The notes under the pieces were generated by a model. It did not search any database. It was not told where the DNA came from and was given only the letters and a program-made list of their open reading frames with translations. This document shows, piece by piece, positions 52,033 through 61,419 of a DNA stretch of 64,000 nt. This DNA comes from Pseudomonas cedrina subsp. cedrina (GTDB lineage Bacteria; Pseudomonadota; Gammaproteobacteria; Pseudomonadales; Pseudomonadaceae). How positions within the stretch are numbered: the first letter of the stretch is position 1; the number at the start of each line of letters is the position of its first letter. The translations under genes were made by a program, and so were the position numbers. The stretch spans positions 248,001 through 312,000 of the forward strand of contig NZ_MNPW01000006.1 of assembly GCF_001983175.1 (NCBI RefSeq). The letters are read 5' to 3'.

Positions 52033-52905
52033 TTACAAACCGATCGGCGTTGCCTCGAACCGCACACGAGGATGGGCAATACGGTCCTGGGCGCGCACCA
52101 GTTCCAGCTCATAACTGGCGCAGGCCTGGGTTTCCAGCAGTACTTCATGCACCGCTGCGGCGGTGAACTCAAAGGCTGCCAGCAGGCTATCACCCAAGAG
52201 TACGCGTGCCAGGAACAGGCCCGACGTCAGGTCGCCCACGCCCACCGGCTGGCGCGCAAATGCCAGCAGCGGGCGGCGCAGGTGCCAGCTGCCTTCGGCT
52301 GTCACCAGCAGCATCTCGAAACCGTCCGGCAGCTTGCCGGGGTAATCCAGATGTTTAACCAGCACGGCCTTAGGCCCGCGCGCCAGCAACGCCTTGGCCA
52401 TGGCCAGGCAGTCGAACAGCGATTGCGGCTTGCGCCCGGCAAAACTGTCCAGTTCCAATTGGTTAGGGCACAGGAAATCAGCCATGGCCGCGGCTTCATC
52501 CAGCAGGAAATCGCTGACGTCCTGGGGCACGATGCAGCCTTTTTCCGGGTGGCCCATCACCGGGTCGCACAGGTAAAGCGCCCTGGGGTTGATGGCCTTG
52601 ATGCGCGCCACTCCGGTCAAAATGGCCCGGCCCTGGGCCGCACTGCCCAGGTAGCCGGAGAGCACGGCGTCGCAGTTACCCAGCTCGCCGATTGCGGCAA
52701 TGCCTTCCACCAGCGCCGGAATTTGCTGCGGCGCCAACACTTCGCCTGCCCATTGACCATACTGGGTGTGGTTGGAGAACTGCACCGTGTTCAACGGCCA
52801 GACGTTCACCCCGACCCGCTGCATTGGGAACACGGCGGCGCTGTTTCCCGCGTGGCCAAAAACCACATGAGACTGGATCGCAAGCAGATGAGGTGTGCGT
52901 TTCAT
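52033..52905 (-). CDS. pdxY: Pyridoxal kinase PdxY
   Basis: A 290-residue ribokinase-fold enzyme that phosphorylates pyridoxal in the PLP salvage pathway. Motifs: [25 protein letters not shown] at the N-terminus, [11 protein letters not shown] near residue 115, and the anion-hole motif [10 protein letters not shown] (PVGVGDLTS) near 225. It is divergent from the DUF3301 gene. Confidence 0.95.
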   Translation of the reverse strand: MKRTPHLLAIQSHVVFGHAGNSAAVFPMQRVGVNVWPLNTVQFSNHTQYGQWAGEVLAPQQIPALVEGIAAIGELGNCDAVLSGYLGSAAQGRAILTGVARIKAINPRALYLCDPVMGHPEKGCIVPQDVSDFLLDEAAAMADFLCPNQLELDSFAGRKPQSLFDCLAMAKALLARGPKAVLVKHLDYPGKLPDGFEMLLVTAEGSWHLRRPLLAFARQPVGVGDLTSGLFLARVLLGDSLLAAFEFTAAAVHEVLLETQACASYELELVRAQDRIAHPRVRFEATPIGL

Positions 52906-53023
52906 GCGGGAGATTTCCGTAAAGCCGTTGAAATTCTGGCCGCGCAGTATGCGACTAAACGCAGCCTGTACGACAGACCGGCGACACAGTTAAGCTGCTC
53001 TCACTTTGTTGGAGTCTTTTCGC

Positions 53024-53419
53024 ATGCTGACCCTGGGAAACATGTTCGTGTTGATGCTGCTGGCGACCGGCGCCGCGTGGGTATGGCACAACCACGGCCT
53101 GCGCGAGCGGGCGCTGGAGCGGGTCAAGCAGCACTGCGCCAAGCTCGACATCGAACTGCTGGACGGCGCGGTCGCACTCAAGCGCATCGGCTTTGTGAAG
53201 GACGCCAATGGCCGGCGGCGCCTGGCGCGCATCTACAACTTCGAGTTCACCGTGACCGGCGAAGCCCGTCATGCGGGGACCATCACCCAGTTCGGCGCCC
53301 ACAGTGCGCAGATTGAACTGGCGCCCTACCCGTTCGAGATCAAGACGCCGCTGCCCAGCGCCGACGTGATCGAGCTGAGCCAGTGGCGCCAGGACCACGG
53401 CACCAAGAAACGTCAGTAA
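53024..53419 (+). CDS. DUF3301 single-pass membrane protein
   Basis: A 131-residue protein with one N-terminal membrane helix (NMFVLMLLATGAAWVWHNHG) and a conserved soluble domain (REKALERVKQHC-like ERALERVKQHCAKLDIELLDG, then IYNFEFTVTGEARHAGTI). It is found beside the zinc GTPase genes in several Pseudomonas; function unknown. GGAG lies 9 bases before the ATG at 53024. Its 3' end overlaps the convergent CobW-like gene by 7 bases. Confidence 0.85.
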   Translation: MLTLGNMFVLMLLATGAAWVWHNHGLRERALERVKQHCAKLDIELLDGAVALKRIGFVKDANGRRRLARIYNFEFTVTGEARHAGTITQFGAHSAQIELAPYPFEIKTPLPSADVIELSQWRQDHGTKKRQ

Positions 53420-54387
53420 CGGCAGGCCGCCAGCGCGGCCTGCAAGGCGCCCACGTCCTGTGGGGTGCTGAAGATCAATTCGATGCGTGAATCGCGGCGC
53501 CACTCGCTGGGCTGCCAGGTGAGCACGTCGTTATCCACAGCGTTGGCGCTGATCCAGCCTTCGACGCTGTGGATAACCAGTTTGGCGCGGCGCCAGTCAA
53601 GGCTTGCCAGCCAGTGACGCAGGCGTCGAGTATCGAACTGCTGGCTCGGGTGCCAGCGCCAGCCGATACTCCAGCCGCCTTCCTGGGCCTGGTTCAAGCA
53701 AATAGGCCGCGACGGATCGCTCCAGATCGCCGGCATTTGCGCGAGCCCGTTGGGCACAACAAAGTTATCCATAGCCGTGCGTGCCTGTGCGTTCAAGCCA
53801 GGCAACTGCTCCAGCGGCAACTGGGCCTGGCGCGTCCAGTACAGTGGACAATTGGGTAATTGCCGGTCGATGGCCTGGCGCTGTACCGCGTCCAGCGCTT
53901 CATCCTTGTTCAATACCAATAGACCCGCACTTGCCAGCGCTTGCTGTTGGGCTTGCGGTAAAGGTTTGCCGGCTGCCAGGGCTTGCGCATCCAGCACCAT
54001 CACGCAAGGTTGCACGGCCAGCACGGTCTGCCACGGCGTCTCCCGCAACTGCCTGAGCAACTGTGCCGGATGGCCCAGCCCCGACGGTTCGATAAACAAC
54101 CGGTCGGGCTTGGTCTTACGCAACAGCCGCCCAAGTCCCACCTGGAACGGTGCGCCATTCACACAGCACAGGCAGCCGCCAGCGACTTCACCCAGGGCAA
54201 TGCCGTCGTCATCTTGCGTGAGCAAGGCGGCGTCCAGGCCGATCTGCCCGAACTCGTTGATCAGCACGGCCCAGCGCTCGTCTGCCGGACGCTGGGCGAG
54301 CAGGTGCTTGATGAGGCTGGTCTTGCCGGCGCCCAAGGGGCCGGCGATCACGTGGGTGGGAATGTTCTGCAGCATGGGGAGCATCAT
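53413..54387 (-). CDS. COG0523 (CobW/YjiA) GTP-binding metallochaperone-like protein
   Basis: A 324-residue G3E-family GTPase. Walker A is GPLGAGKTSLIKHLL (residues 17-31), the metal-binding CXCC is GGCLCCVNGAPF (near 72), and the guanine motif is NKDE (near 160). The C-terminal CobW_C domain is present. Proteins of this group deliver or allocate zinc when zinc is scarce. It is the last gene of a minus-strand run with DUF1826 and ZigA-like genes, downstream of a Zur box. No strong ribosome site is seen, and starts at 54387 and 54375 are both possible. Confidence 0.87.
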   Translation of the reverse strand: MMLPMLQNIPTHVIAGPLGAGKTSLIKHLLAQRPADERWAVLINEFGQIGLDAALLTQDDDGIALGEVAGGCLCCVNGAPFQVGLGRLLRKTKPDRLFIEPSGLGHPAQLLRQLRETPWQTVLAVQPCVMVLDAQALAAGKPLPQAQQQALASAGLLVLNKDEALDAVQRQAIDRQLPNCPLYWTRQAQLPLEQLPGLNAQARTAMDNFVVPNGLAQMPAIWSDPSRPICLNQAQEGGWSIGWRWHPSQQFDTRRLRHWLASLDWRRAKLVIHSVEGWISANAVDNDVLTWQPSEWRRDSRIELIFSTPQDVGALQAALAACRY

Positions 54388-54419
54388 TCAGGCCGTGTAG
54401 AGCGTTTGATCCTACGCGG

Positions 54420-55064
54420 TTATGCGAGCCAATCCAGTGTCAGGATCAAGCGGCGTTCAGCCGCCTTGAGGGCTGGCGAGCGGTGAATCAGACCGTGGCC
54501 TTCGTTGCCATGCCATTTGGTGCCCTTGAGCAGGGCGACTTCGCCGCACTGGATCTGCTCGATACGGTCGGTGGGCTCGGCGTCCGGCTGACCGAGCGTG
54601 CGACGGTCCATGACGCCCTCACGCAACCATTGGCTGCCGATTCCGGCATAGGTGGTGATCAGCCGCACCGGCACGTGGTCGACGTGAAAACGCGGGCACA
54701 TGGCCTTATCCAGCAGCCGCAGGCGCACGCCGATACGCTTGGCACCCAGCAAGCAGGCAAACGCGCTGATCAGCCACGACACATCGGCGATAAACCCCTC
54801 GTATCCTTCAAGATCGCGACAATGACGCGCCAAACCTCGCAAGTCGGGCACTGCGTCTTCGCGGTCAAGTTCGATGACCATTGAATCGGCCAACGGCTCA
54901 TTGAGCGCCACCAGCAAGGCGCCAAACTCCGCGATATGCAGTGGTAATTGGCGCTGCCACAACGCCAGGTTGACGCCGTCTTCGAGGATATCGGACAGCG
55001 CCAGCGGAGTTTCCCCACGCGTCTGGCGAATCACGGGGCGCAGGGTAATCACCGGGGCCAGCAT
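54420..55064 (-). CDS. DUF1826 protein
   Basis: A 214-residue protein with the DUF1826 core (MCPRFHVDHVPVRLITTYAGIGSQWL) and a Cys/His-containing loop that could bind metal. The C-terminus EVALLKGTKWHGNEGHGLIHRSP resembles 2-oxoglutarate-oxygenase-like or cupin metal sites in outline (His spacing), though the family has no defined activity. Its ATG overlaps the stop of the ZigA-like gene by one base, so it is in the Zur operon. Confidence 0.82.
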   Translation of the reverse strand: MLAPVITLRPVIRQTRGETPLALSDILEDGVNLALWQRQLPLHIAEFGALLVALNEPLADSMVIELDREDAVPDLRGLARHCRDLEGYEGFIADVSWLISAFACLLGAKRIGVRLRLLDKAMCPRFHVDHVPVRLITTYAGIGSQWLREGVMDRRTLGQPDAEPTDRIEQIQCGEVALLKGTKWHGNEGHGLIHRSPALKAAERRLILTLDWLA

Positions 55065-56269
55065 CAGGCTGCCTCTTCAAACCAAGGGCCAAAGGGATCG
55101 GCCAGCAGGCACCAGCCTTCGACGCCCAGGGCCATTTCTTCATCGCTGAGCAAGCAGGCGTCCAACTCGGCACGCATCTGCGTGAAGTCGATGTTTTGCC
55201 CGATAAATACCAGTTCCTGGCGGCAGTCGCCGGTGCTCAATTGCCAATTGCCCATGATCGCCGCGACGCTTTCCTCGTCCTGGGGCCACTGGCTTTTCGG
55301 TACAAAGCGCCACCAGCGCCCGGCAAACCCATGGCGCATCAAGCCACCGGCCTGGGACCAACTGCCCGCGTCCTGGTGCTTGCTGGCCAGCCAGAAAAAG
55401 CCCTTGGAGCGCAGCAGTTTGCCGTTGACCCAAGGCCGGTCGATGAAATCGAAAAAACGCTGGGGATGAAAGGGACGCCGAGCACGGTAAGCGGTGGAAG
55501 CAATGCCGTATTCCTCGGTTTCCGGCACATGTTCGCCGCGCAATTCCTGCAACCAGCCTGGGGCCTGGGCGGCGCGTTCGAAGTCGAAGCGCCCGGTGTT
55601 GAGGATCTTGTCCAGCGGCACTTCGCCCATGACCATCGGGATGATCTGTGCCTGGGCATTCAGGCGCTCAAGGATCGCGGTCAGCTCTTCGCGTTCGCGG
55701 CTGCTGATCAGGTCGATCTTGCTGATGAGGATCACATCGGCGAATTCGATCTGCTCGATCAGCAAGTCGGTGATGGAGCGTTCGTCTTCTTCGCCGAGGG
55801 TTTCGCCGCGTGAGGCCAGGCTGTCCGCAGCCTGGTAGTCGAGCAGGAAGTTCATGCCATCGACCACGGTGACCATAGTGTCCAGGCGCGCGATATCGGC
55901 CAGGCTTTGGTCGTTTTCATCACGAAAGGTGAACGTTTCGGCCACCGGCAAGGGTTCGGAAATGCCGGTGGACTCGATCAGCAGGTAATCGAAGCGGCCT
56001 TCCTTGGCGAGCTTTGCGACTTCTTCCAGCAAGTCTTCGCGCAAGGTGCAGCAGATGCAGCCGTTGCTCATCTCCACCAGCTTTTCTTCGGCGCGGTTGA
56101 GGGTGACGTCGCGCTGGACTTCGCCGCCGTCGATGTTGATTTCGCTCATGTCGTTGACGATCACCGCCACCCGCAGGTTTTCGCGGTTGCGCAGGACGTA
56201 GTTGAGCAGCGTGCTTTTACCGGCGCCGAGAAAGCCGGATAACACAGTAACGGGGAGACGATTGGGCAT
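55064..56269 (-). CDS. Zinc-allocating GTPase, ZigA/ZagA-like (COG0523)
   Basis: A 401-residue G3E GTPase. Walker [20 protein letters not shown] motif [16 protein letters not shown] (near 71), guanine motif SKID, and a long CobW_C domain with [13 protein letters not shown]. It belongs to the longer ZigA/YciC branch made under zinc starvation. A perfect Zur palindrome lies 47 bases upstream of its start (56316-56330), and it heads the operon with DUF1826 and the second COG0523 gene. Confidence 0.92.
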   Translation of the reverse strand: MPNRLPVTVLSGFLGAGKSTLLNYVLRNRENLRVAVIVNDMSEINIDGGEVQRDVTLNRAEEKLVEMSNGCICCTLREDLLEEVAKLAKEGRFDYLLIESTGISEPLPVAETFTFRDENDQSLADIARLDTMVTVVDGMNFLLDYQAADSLASRGETLGEEDERSITDLLIEQIEFADVILISKIDLISSREREELTAILERLNAQAQIIPMVMGEVPLDKILNTGRFDFERAAQAPGWLQELRGEHVPETEEYGIASTAYRARRPFHPQRFFDFIDRPWVNGKLLRSKGFFWLASKHQDAGSWSQAGGLMRHGFAGRWWRFVPKSQWPQDEESVAAIMGNWQLSTGDCRQELVFIGQNIDFTQMRAELDACLLSDEEMALGVEGWCLLADPFGPWFEEAA

Positions 56270-56315
56270 CAGGTCATTCTCATCAGGTCGCCGGTCGGGC
56301 CAGGCTGTGCATTTA

Positions 56316-56330
56316 TGTTATAGTATAACA
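56316..56330. promoter_or_regulatory. Zur box 1
   Basis: TGTTATAGTATAACA, a perfect 15-bp palindrome of the Zur type. It lies between the ZigA-like gene and the secreted-protein gene at 56409, so it can control both directions. Confidence 0.88.
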
Positions 56331-56408
56331 ACTCAAATTAGCCAACCCTCTTGTTCGTCACGACAAAGAGCGCAATGCTTGCGCACCCTCCCGGCGTTGA
56401 GTAACCCC

Positions 56409-56780
56409 ATGAAATACCTGGTGTGCGCCCTACTTCTATTGGCAACCGCAGGCACTGCCTGCGCCCAGGCACCCAGCCTGCTGACCAAGTGCACACGCAG
56501 CGCCAACCTGCTGGCCTGCGTTGATCCGTTGGGTAATGCCTACAGCGTGGCAACCGTTGGCAGCACCACGTACTTGCGCGGATACGAGGTGATCGGCAAA
56601 CGCTACTGGGCTCAGACCAACAGCCGCTACGGACAACTGACGTTCTTTACCGGGCTGGCGTCGGATGGTGAGGCGTGGGTCGGCTACACACGGCGCGTGG
56701 GCTGGACCACCCTCAACCGGTTTTCCAGTTCGGGTGGCGCCAGCGCCAAGTTCACCTGCAGCCGCGTGACCGGCTGTTAG
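56409..56780 (+). CDS. Small secreted protein in the zinc-starvation cluster, unknown
   Basis: A 123-residue protein with a signal peptide (ALLLLATAGTACAQA). The mature part has four cysteines (TKCTR, LACVDP, FTCSR, TGC at the end), which may form two disulfides. Internal sequence: STTYLRGYEVIGKRYWAQTN and YTRRVGWTTLNRFS. No family was recognised. It is divergent from the ZigA-like gene across Zur box 1 and converges with amidase (4-base overlap), so zinc control is likely. The lack of clustered His argues against a zinc trap; a fold partner or envelope-repair role is as likely. Confidence 0.75.
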   Translation: MKYLVCALLLLATAGTACAQAPSLLTKCTRSANLLACVDPLGNAYSVATVGSTTYLRGYEVIGKRYWAQTNSRYGQLTFFTGLASDGEAWVGYTRRVGWTTLNRFSSSGGASAKFTCSRVTGC

Positions 56781-57979
56781 ACCTGAGCGTTCTTCTGTTG
56801 CTGCACCCACGCCAGGTAGCTGTTCATCGGTGGGTTCTTCTGGAAATACTTTTTCAGGCCTTCGAACAGGCCGTCGGCAACCGCCTGTTGATGACGCGCG
56901 GTAACCAGGCGTGCGCTGTCTCGTGCATTGGAGATAAACCCGGTTTCCACCAGGATCGATGGCACATCGGGTGACTTGAGCACCGCAAAACCTGCCTGTT
57001 CCACGCGTTTCTGATGCAGGCTGGTGATGCCTTCGAGGCTGCCGAGGATTGAGCTGCCCAGCTGCAGGCTGGAGGCGATGGTGGCGTTCATCGACATGTC
57101 CAGAATGACGCCCGCCAGCATCGGGTCCTTGTCCTTCAGATTGAGCAAGCTGGTGGCGCCAAGCAAATCCGCGCCGTTTTCCCGTTGCGCCATGAACCGC
57201 GCGGTGGCGGACGTCGCACCGCCTTCGGACAAGGCATACACCGAAGCGCCAGAGGCGGTGATGCGCGGTGCGGCATCCGCATGCACCGAGATAAACATAT
57301 CGGCGTTGTGCTTGTGCGCAATTTCTACCCGCTTGCGCAAGGGGACGAAGAAGTCATCGTTGCGCACCAATTTCACGTCAAAGCCCTTTTCGCGCTTCAA
57401 GCGTTTGGCCAACAGCTGGGCAATGGACAGCACCACGTCTTTTTCGCGCTGGCCCTTGGAGCCGACGGCGCCTGGGTCCTTGCCGCCGTGACCAGGATCG
57501 ACCACCACAATAATGTCGCGCTTGGGATGCGCGTTATCCACCAACGGCGCAGGCTGGGCGGCAATCTGACGAGGCGCCTGGGTGGCGCTGGTCAGGTCCA
57601 GCACCAGGCGATGGCCCTGGCCATCCTGGGGTGGCAGTAAAAAGCTGTTGAGCTGCATCGGGGCGGCCAGGTCGAGCACGATGCGCGTATCGTCTTTGCC
57701 GAAATGCCCCGAGCGGATCGAAGTGATGCCGCTGTTCGTCAACGCCAACTGCGAGAAATCACCACTGAGCCCGGCGCCACTCAGGTCGATGATCAGGCGC
57801 TCCGGCGCGCTCAGGGTAAAGGTCTTGTATTGCACCGGCCCGCTGAGGTCGAACACCAATCGCAGCTTGTCGTCCGAGCGCCACAGGCGAGCGTTGCGAA
57901 TCTGCGTGGCCGACGCCGCGAAAGGCAAGGTGAACAGAGGGCTGGCCAGGAGCAGGTTAAGAAGCTGACGTCTGTGCAT
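56777..57979 (-). CDS. N-acetylmuramoyl-L-alanine amidase, AmiC type (Zur-linked)
   Basis: A 400-residue periplasmic amidase that cleaves septal peptidoglycan. It starts with a twin-arginine-like signal (MHRRQLLNLLLASP), then an AMIN domain (about 25-135), then an Amidase_3 catalytic domain. Zinc ligands: VVVDPGHGGKDPGAVG (His), the Glu in SVHADAAP (His), and a late Glu (LVETGFISN). The ATG at 57979 fits the Tat signal. It is divergent from folE2 across Zur box 2 and is therefore expected to be made when zinc is low, although the enzyme itself uses zinc. Confidence 0.9.
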   Translation of the reverse strand: MHRRQLLNLLLASPLFTLPFAASATQIRNARLWRSDDKLRLVFDLSGPVQYKTFTLSAPERLIIDLSGAGLSGDFSQLALTNSGITSIRSGHFGKDDTRIVLDLAAPMQLNSFLLPPQDGQGHRLVLDLTSATQAPRQIAAQPAPLVDNAHPKRDIIVVVDPGHGGKDPGAVGSKGQREKDVVLSIAQLLAKRLKREKGFDVKLVRNDDFFVPLRKRVEIAHKHNADMFISVHADAAPRITASGASVYALSEGGATSATARFMAQRENGADLLGATSLLNLKDKDPMLAGVILDMSMNATIASSLQLGSSILGSLEGITSLHQKRVEQAGFAVLKSPDVPSILVETGFISNARDSARLVTARHQQAVADGLFEGLKKYFQKNPPMNSYLAWVQQQKNAQV

Positions 57980-58061
57980 GACAAATACCGCAAGTGAAGG
58001 AGCTTCCCTACTCGACATGACTGAAAAAAGGCTGGAGCAGAATATTCATCGTCGACCGTAT

Positions 58062-58076
58062 TGTTATACTATAACA
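58062..58076. promoter_or_regulatory. Zur box 2
   Basis: TGTTATACTATAACA, a perfect palindrome identical to box 1 except at the centre. It lies between amidase and folE2 and would control both. Confidence 0.9.
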
Positions 58077-58107
58077 TGTCTAATTATTGCCAACGATGGA
58101 CCTGCCT

Positions 58108-58998
58108 ATGAATGCGCTGACTCTGCCGGATATCGCCGCGCAGGCTTCACGCCAAGCCTTGCCACTGGATTGGGTTGGGATGTGCGGCATCGCCCTGCCG
58201 ATCCTGATTGACGGCCAGCGCCTGGCTGCCACCGCCGATGCCGGCGTGAGCCTGGACGATGGCACCGCCCGTGGCATTCATATGTCACGCCTGTACCTGG
58301 CGCTGGAGATGCTCGACCAACAGCCGCTTACGCCTGCACTTCTGCTTAATGTACTGCAGCGTTTTCTCGACAGTCATGAAGGTTTATCTAATAACGCGTA
58401 CCTGCGGATTCACACCGACCTGCTGCTCAAACGTGCGGCGCTGGTCAGCCCGCTGGCCGGCTGGAAAAGCTACCCGGTGAGCGTCGAAGCGCGGCTGGAA
58501 AACCAGATGTTCCACGTGGAACTAAAAATTGACGTTGCCTACTCTTCAACCTGCCCCTGCTCCGCTGCCCTCGCCAGGCAATTGATTCAACAGCAATTTA
58601 TCGATGATTTCGCCAACATACCGTTGCAGCATGAAGACGTGTTGACCTGGCTCGGCAGCGCTGGCGGCATCGTCGCCACGCCCCACAGCCAGCGCAGCAG
58701 CGCGCAGCTGCATGTCCAACTGCAAGGCGAGCTCCTGCCGCTTACAGAATTGATCGATAACGTCGAAGCCGCCCTTGGCACCGCCGTTCAAACCGCCGTA
58801 AAACGCGCGGACGAACAAGCCTTCGCCCTGGCCAACGGTCAGAACCTGATGTTCTGCGAAGACGCCGCCCGCCGCCTCAACCTCGCCTTGAAACGCTCGG
58901 ATGCCATCAAAGCCTTCCACCTGAAAGTGATCCACGCCGAAAGCCTGCACGCGCACGATGCCGTGGCTGAAAGCCGCTGGACGAGAAACCCCGCATGA
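58108..58998 (+). CDS. folE2: GTP cyclohydrolase IB, FolE2
   Basis: A 296-residue enzyme that makes 7,8-dihydroneopterin triphosphate for folate, replacing zinc-dependent FolE under zinc starvation. Motif SSTCPCSAALARQ (metal-binding Cys near residue 154) and the flanking Glu/His residues are in place. The start MNALTLPDIAAQ at 58108 is the family N-terminus, with GATGGA upstream. It heads a plus-strand run to 63317, with overlapping or closely spaced stops and starts. Confidence 0.95.
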   Translation: MNALTLPDIAAQASRQALPLDWVGMCGIALPILIDGQRLAATADAGVSLDDGTARGIHMSRLYLALEMLDQQPLTPALLLNVLQRFLDSHEGLSNNAYLRIHTDLLLKRAALVSPLAGWKSYPVSVEARLENQMFHVELKIDVAYSSTCPCSAALARQLIQQQFIDDFANIPLQHEDVLTWLGSAGGIVATPHSQRSSAQLHVQLQGELLPLTELIDNVEAALGTAVQTAVKRADEQAFALANGQNLMFCEDAARRLNLALKRSDAIKAFHLKVIHAESLHAHDAVAESRWTRNPA

Positions 58999-59663
58999 TC
59001 ACCTGCACCGCTTTGCGCTGGGGCGCCCCCGGCCAACCGCTGACACCCCCGATTGATCTCAAGCTGGAAAAAGGCAGCCTCACTGGTGTTATCGGCGCCA
59101 ACGGCACGGGCAAAAGTAGCCTGCTCAAGGTCATCGCCGGCCTGCAAAAACCCCTGGCCGGCCATGTCAGCGTCGATGTTCCACGACGTGGCGGCCTGTC
59201 GTTTCTGCCGCAGCAGCAACACTTGGATCGCCAGTTCCCCATCAGCCTGCAAGAGTTGGTCGCCGCCGGTTTCTGGGGCACTCAACTCAGCCCGCAGCAC
59301 CGCGTCCGGCGCCTTGAAGCGGTGCTGGAAGACTGGTGCCTCGTCGGTCTGGAACAGCGCCCATTGATGGCGTTGTCCGGTGGCCAATTGCAACGCGCCC
59401 TGCTGGCCCGCATGAGCCTGGCCGAAACGCCGGTGCTGCTGCTCGACGAGCCTCACGCCGCCCTCGACGAAGAAGGCCAGGCGCTGTGCTGGCAACACAT
59501 TCACGCCTGGCATGCGCAGGGCCGCACAGTGGTCGTTGTCTGCCATGACCTCGCATCCGTGCGCCACCACACGCAGCACGTGGTACAGATCAAAAGCACC
59601 GGCTGCGTATTCGGCCCGAGCAAAGCGCTGATCCGCCCGCAACCTCAGATGCAGGTAGCCTGA
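58995..59663 (+). CDS. Zinc/manganese ABC transporter ATP-binding protein
   Basis: A 222-residue ATPase: GANGTGKSSLLK (Walker A), Q-loop near QQQHLDRQ, signature LSGGQLQRALLAR, Walker B VLLLDEPHAALDE and the switch His in VVCHD. It overlaps folE2 by ATGA. With the next two genes it makes a second ZnuABC-like uptake system under Zur control. Confidence 0.92.
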   Translation: MITCTALRWGAPGQPLTPPIDLKLEKGSLTGVIGANGTGKSSLLKVIAGLQKPLAGHVSVDVPRRGGLSFLPQQQHLDRQFPISLQELVAAGFWGTQLSPQHRVRRLEAVLEDWCLVGLEQRPLMALSGGQLQRALLARMSLAETPVLLLDEPHAALDEEGQALCWQHIHAWHAQGRTVVVVCHDLASVRHHTQHVVQIKSTGCVFGPSKALIRPQPQMQVA

Positions 59664-60529
59664 TGCACTTCGCCGCCCAGCTGTGGATGCCCTTCCTCGA
59701 CTTCGTCTTCATGCGCCGCGCGTTGATCGGCGGCCTGGTACTCGCCTGCAGCACCGCGCCGCTGGGCGTGTTTCTGATCCTGCGGCGCATGAGCCTGATC
59801 GGTGACGCCGTGGCCCACGGCATCCTGCCCGGCGCCGCCCTAGGGTTCTGGTTCGCCGGCCTGAGCCTGCCCGCCCTGACCCTCGGCGGCCTCGGCGCCG
59901 GCTTGAGCATGGCCGGCCTGTCGGCCTGGATCACCCGCCGCACCGGGCTGCGTGAAGACGCCAGCCTGGCGGCCATTTACCCCATCTCCCTCGCCGCTGG
60001 CGTGCTGATCCTCGGCATCGCCGGCAAACGCCTGGACCTGCTGCACCTGTTGTTCGGCTCCGCCCTGGCCGTGGACGAAGCCACCCTCACCGGCATGCTC
60101 TGGGTGTGCGGGTTCAGCCTGATCGTGATGGCCGCGATCTACAAACCGCTGCTGCTGGACACACTCGACCCCCTGTTCCTGCGAACCGTCAGCCGACTCG
60201 GCCCGTTAGCCCATGGGCTGTTCCTGACGCTGGTGGTGCTGAACCTGGTGATCGGTTTCCAAGCGATCGGCGCCTTGATGGTGGTGGGGTTGATGATGTT
60301 GCCAGCCATCGCTTCACGTTTCTGGAGCCGGCGCCTGCCGGTGTTGATCGCGGTATCGGCGGTGCTGGGATGCCTGTCGGTGTGGCTGGGTTTGTTGCTG
60401 TCGTTCTATTACTCGTTGCCCAGCGGCCCGGCCATCGTGCTGGTGGCTGGCGCCGGGTATCTGCTGTCCGTGGTCTTCGGTCCGGTGCATGGCTTGCTGC
60501 GCCGCCCGCCCTTGCTTACATCCCAATGA
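59663..60529 (+). CDS. Zinc/manganese ABC transporter permease
   Basis: A 288-residue ABC-3 family permease with about eight helices, including LILRRMSLIGDAVAHGILPGAA (conserved cytoplasmic loop) and GFQAIGALMVVGLMMLPAIASRF. Its ATG overlaps the ATPase stop by one base (TGATG). It works with the ATPase at 58995 and the binding protein at 60541. Confidence 0.92.
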   Translation: MHFAAQLWMPFLDFVFMRRALIGGLVLACSTAPLGVFLILRRMSLIGDAVAHGILPGAALGFWFAGLSLPALTLGGLGAGLSMAGLSAWITRRTGLREDASLAAIYPISLAAGVLILGIAGKRLDLLHLLFGSALAVDEATLTGMLWVCGFSLIVMAAIYKPLLLDTLDPLFLRTVSRLGPLAHGLFLTLVVLNLVIGFQAIGALMVVGLMMLPAIASRFWSRRLPVLIAVSAVLGCLSVWLGLLLSFYYSLPSGPAIVLVAGAGYLLSVVFGPVHGLLRRPPLLTSQ

Positions 60530-60540
60530 GGTGTTTCCCG

Positions 60541-61419
60541 ATGCGCGCTCTATTCGTGCTGTTCAGTCTCGTCCTGTCGTTATCGACGGCTCAGGCCGCA
60601 GACAAGCTCCAAGTGGTTACCAGCTTCAGTATTCTTGATGACATCACTCACCAGATCGGCGGCGATCACATCCAGATCAGCAACATGGTCGGCCCCGATG
60701 CCGACGCCCACACCTACGAGCCAACGCCGGACGACGCCAAAGCCCTGCTCAAGGCCAACGTGATTATCAAGAACGGCCTGGGTTTCGAGCCCTGGCTGGA
60801 TCGCCTGGTGGCCAGCACCGAAACCAAAGCCACCGTGGTCACCGCCAGCAAAGGCGTGATCTCCCACACCATGGATGAAGACGGCGAGACCATTCCCGAC
60901 CCGCACGCCTGGCATAACCTGGCCAACGCGCAAATCTACGTCAACAACATCACCAAGGCGTTGATCGCTGCCGACCCGGCCAACACCGCCGACTACCAGC
61001 ACAACAGCCAGACCTACCTGAAACAGATCTACCGCCTGCTCGCCGAAGCCAAGGCCAAGTTCGCTGCATTGCCACCCGGCAACCGTCGCATCGTCACCTC
61101 CCATGACGCCTTTGGTTATCTGGGCCAGGCCTATGGCATCGAGTTTCTCGCGCCCCAAGGTTTGTCCACAGAACGTGAGCCGTCCGCCGCCGAAGTGGCC
61201 GAGCTGATCACGCAGATCCGCAAAGACAAAGTCAAAGCCGTGTTCATGGAAAACATCAAGGACTCGCGCCTGCTCAAGCAGATCGCTGACGAAAGCGGCG
61301 CGCAGATCGGCGGCACGCTCTACTCGGACGCCCTCGCCGCAGAAGGCCCGGCCAGCACTTTCACCGGCTTGTTCGAATACAACCTCAATACCTTGTGCGC
61401 AGCGTTGGCCAAGCCATGA
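60541..61419 (+). CDS. Zinc/manganese-binding periplasmic protein (ZnuA-like)
   Basis: A 292-residue SBP of family A-1 with signal peptide (LSLSTAQA, cleavage near 19). The four metal ligands can be placed: His in DAHTYEPTP, His in DPHAWHN, His in TSHDAFGYL and Asp in YSDALAAEG. The His-rich flexible loop of classical ZnuA is absent, only HTMDEDGE remaining, so it is nearer to Mn/Zn binders of the AztC/PsaA kind. GAGGTG precedes the ATG at 60541. Confidence 0.9.
   Translation: MRALFVLFSLVLSLSTAQAADKLQVVTSFSILDDITHQIGGDHIQISNMVGPDADAHTYEPTPDDAKALLKANVIIKNGLGFEPWLDRLVASTETKATVVTASKGVISHTMDEDGETIPDPHAWHNLANAQIYVNNITKALIAADPANTADYQHNSQTYLKQIYRLLAEAKAKFAALPPGNRRIVTSHDAFGYLGQAYGIEFLAPQGLSTEREPSAAEVAELITQIRKDKVKAVFMENIKDSRLLKQIADESGAQIGGTLYSDALAAEGPASTFTGLFEYNLNTLCAALAKP

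Noticed and set aside
60106..60540. Upstream extension of the zinc-binding protein into the permease gene
   Set aside because: The extension is in another frame of the permease; the signal peptide and GAGGTG site set the start at 60541.
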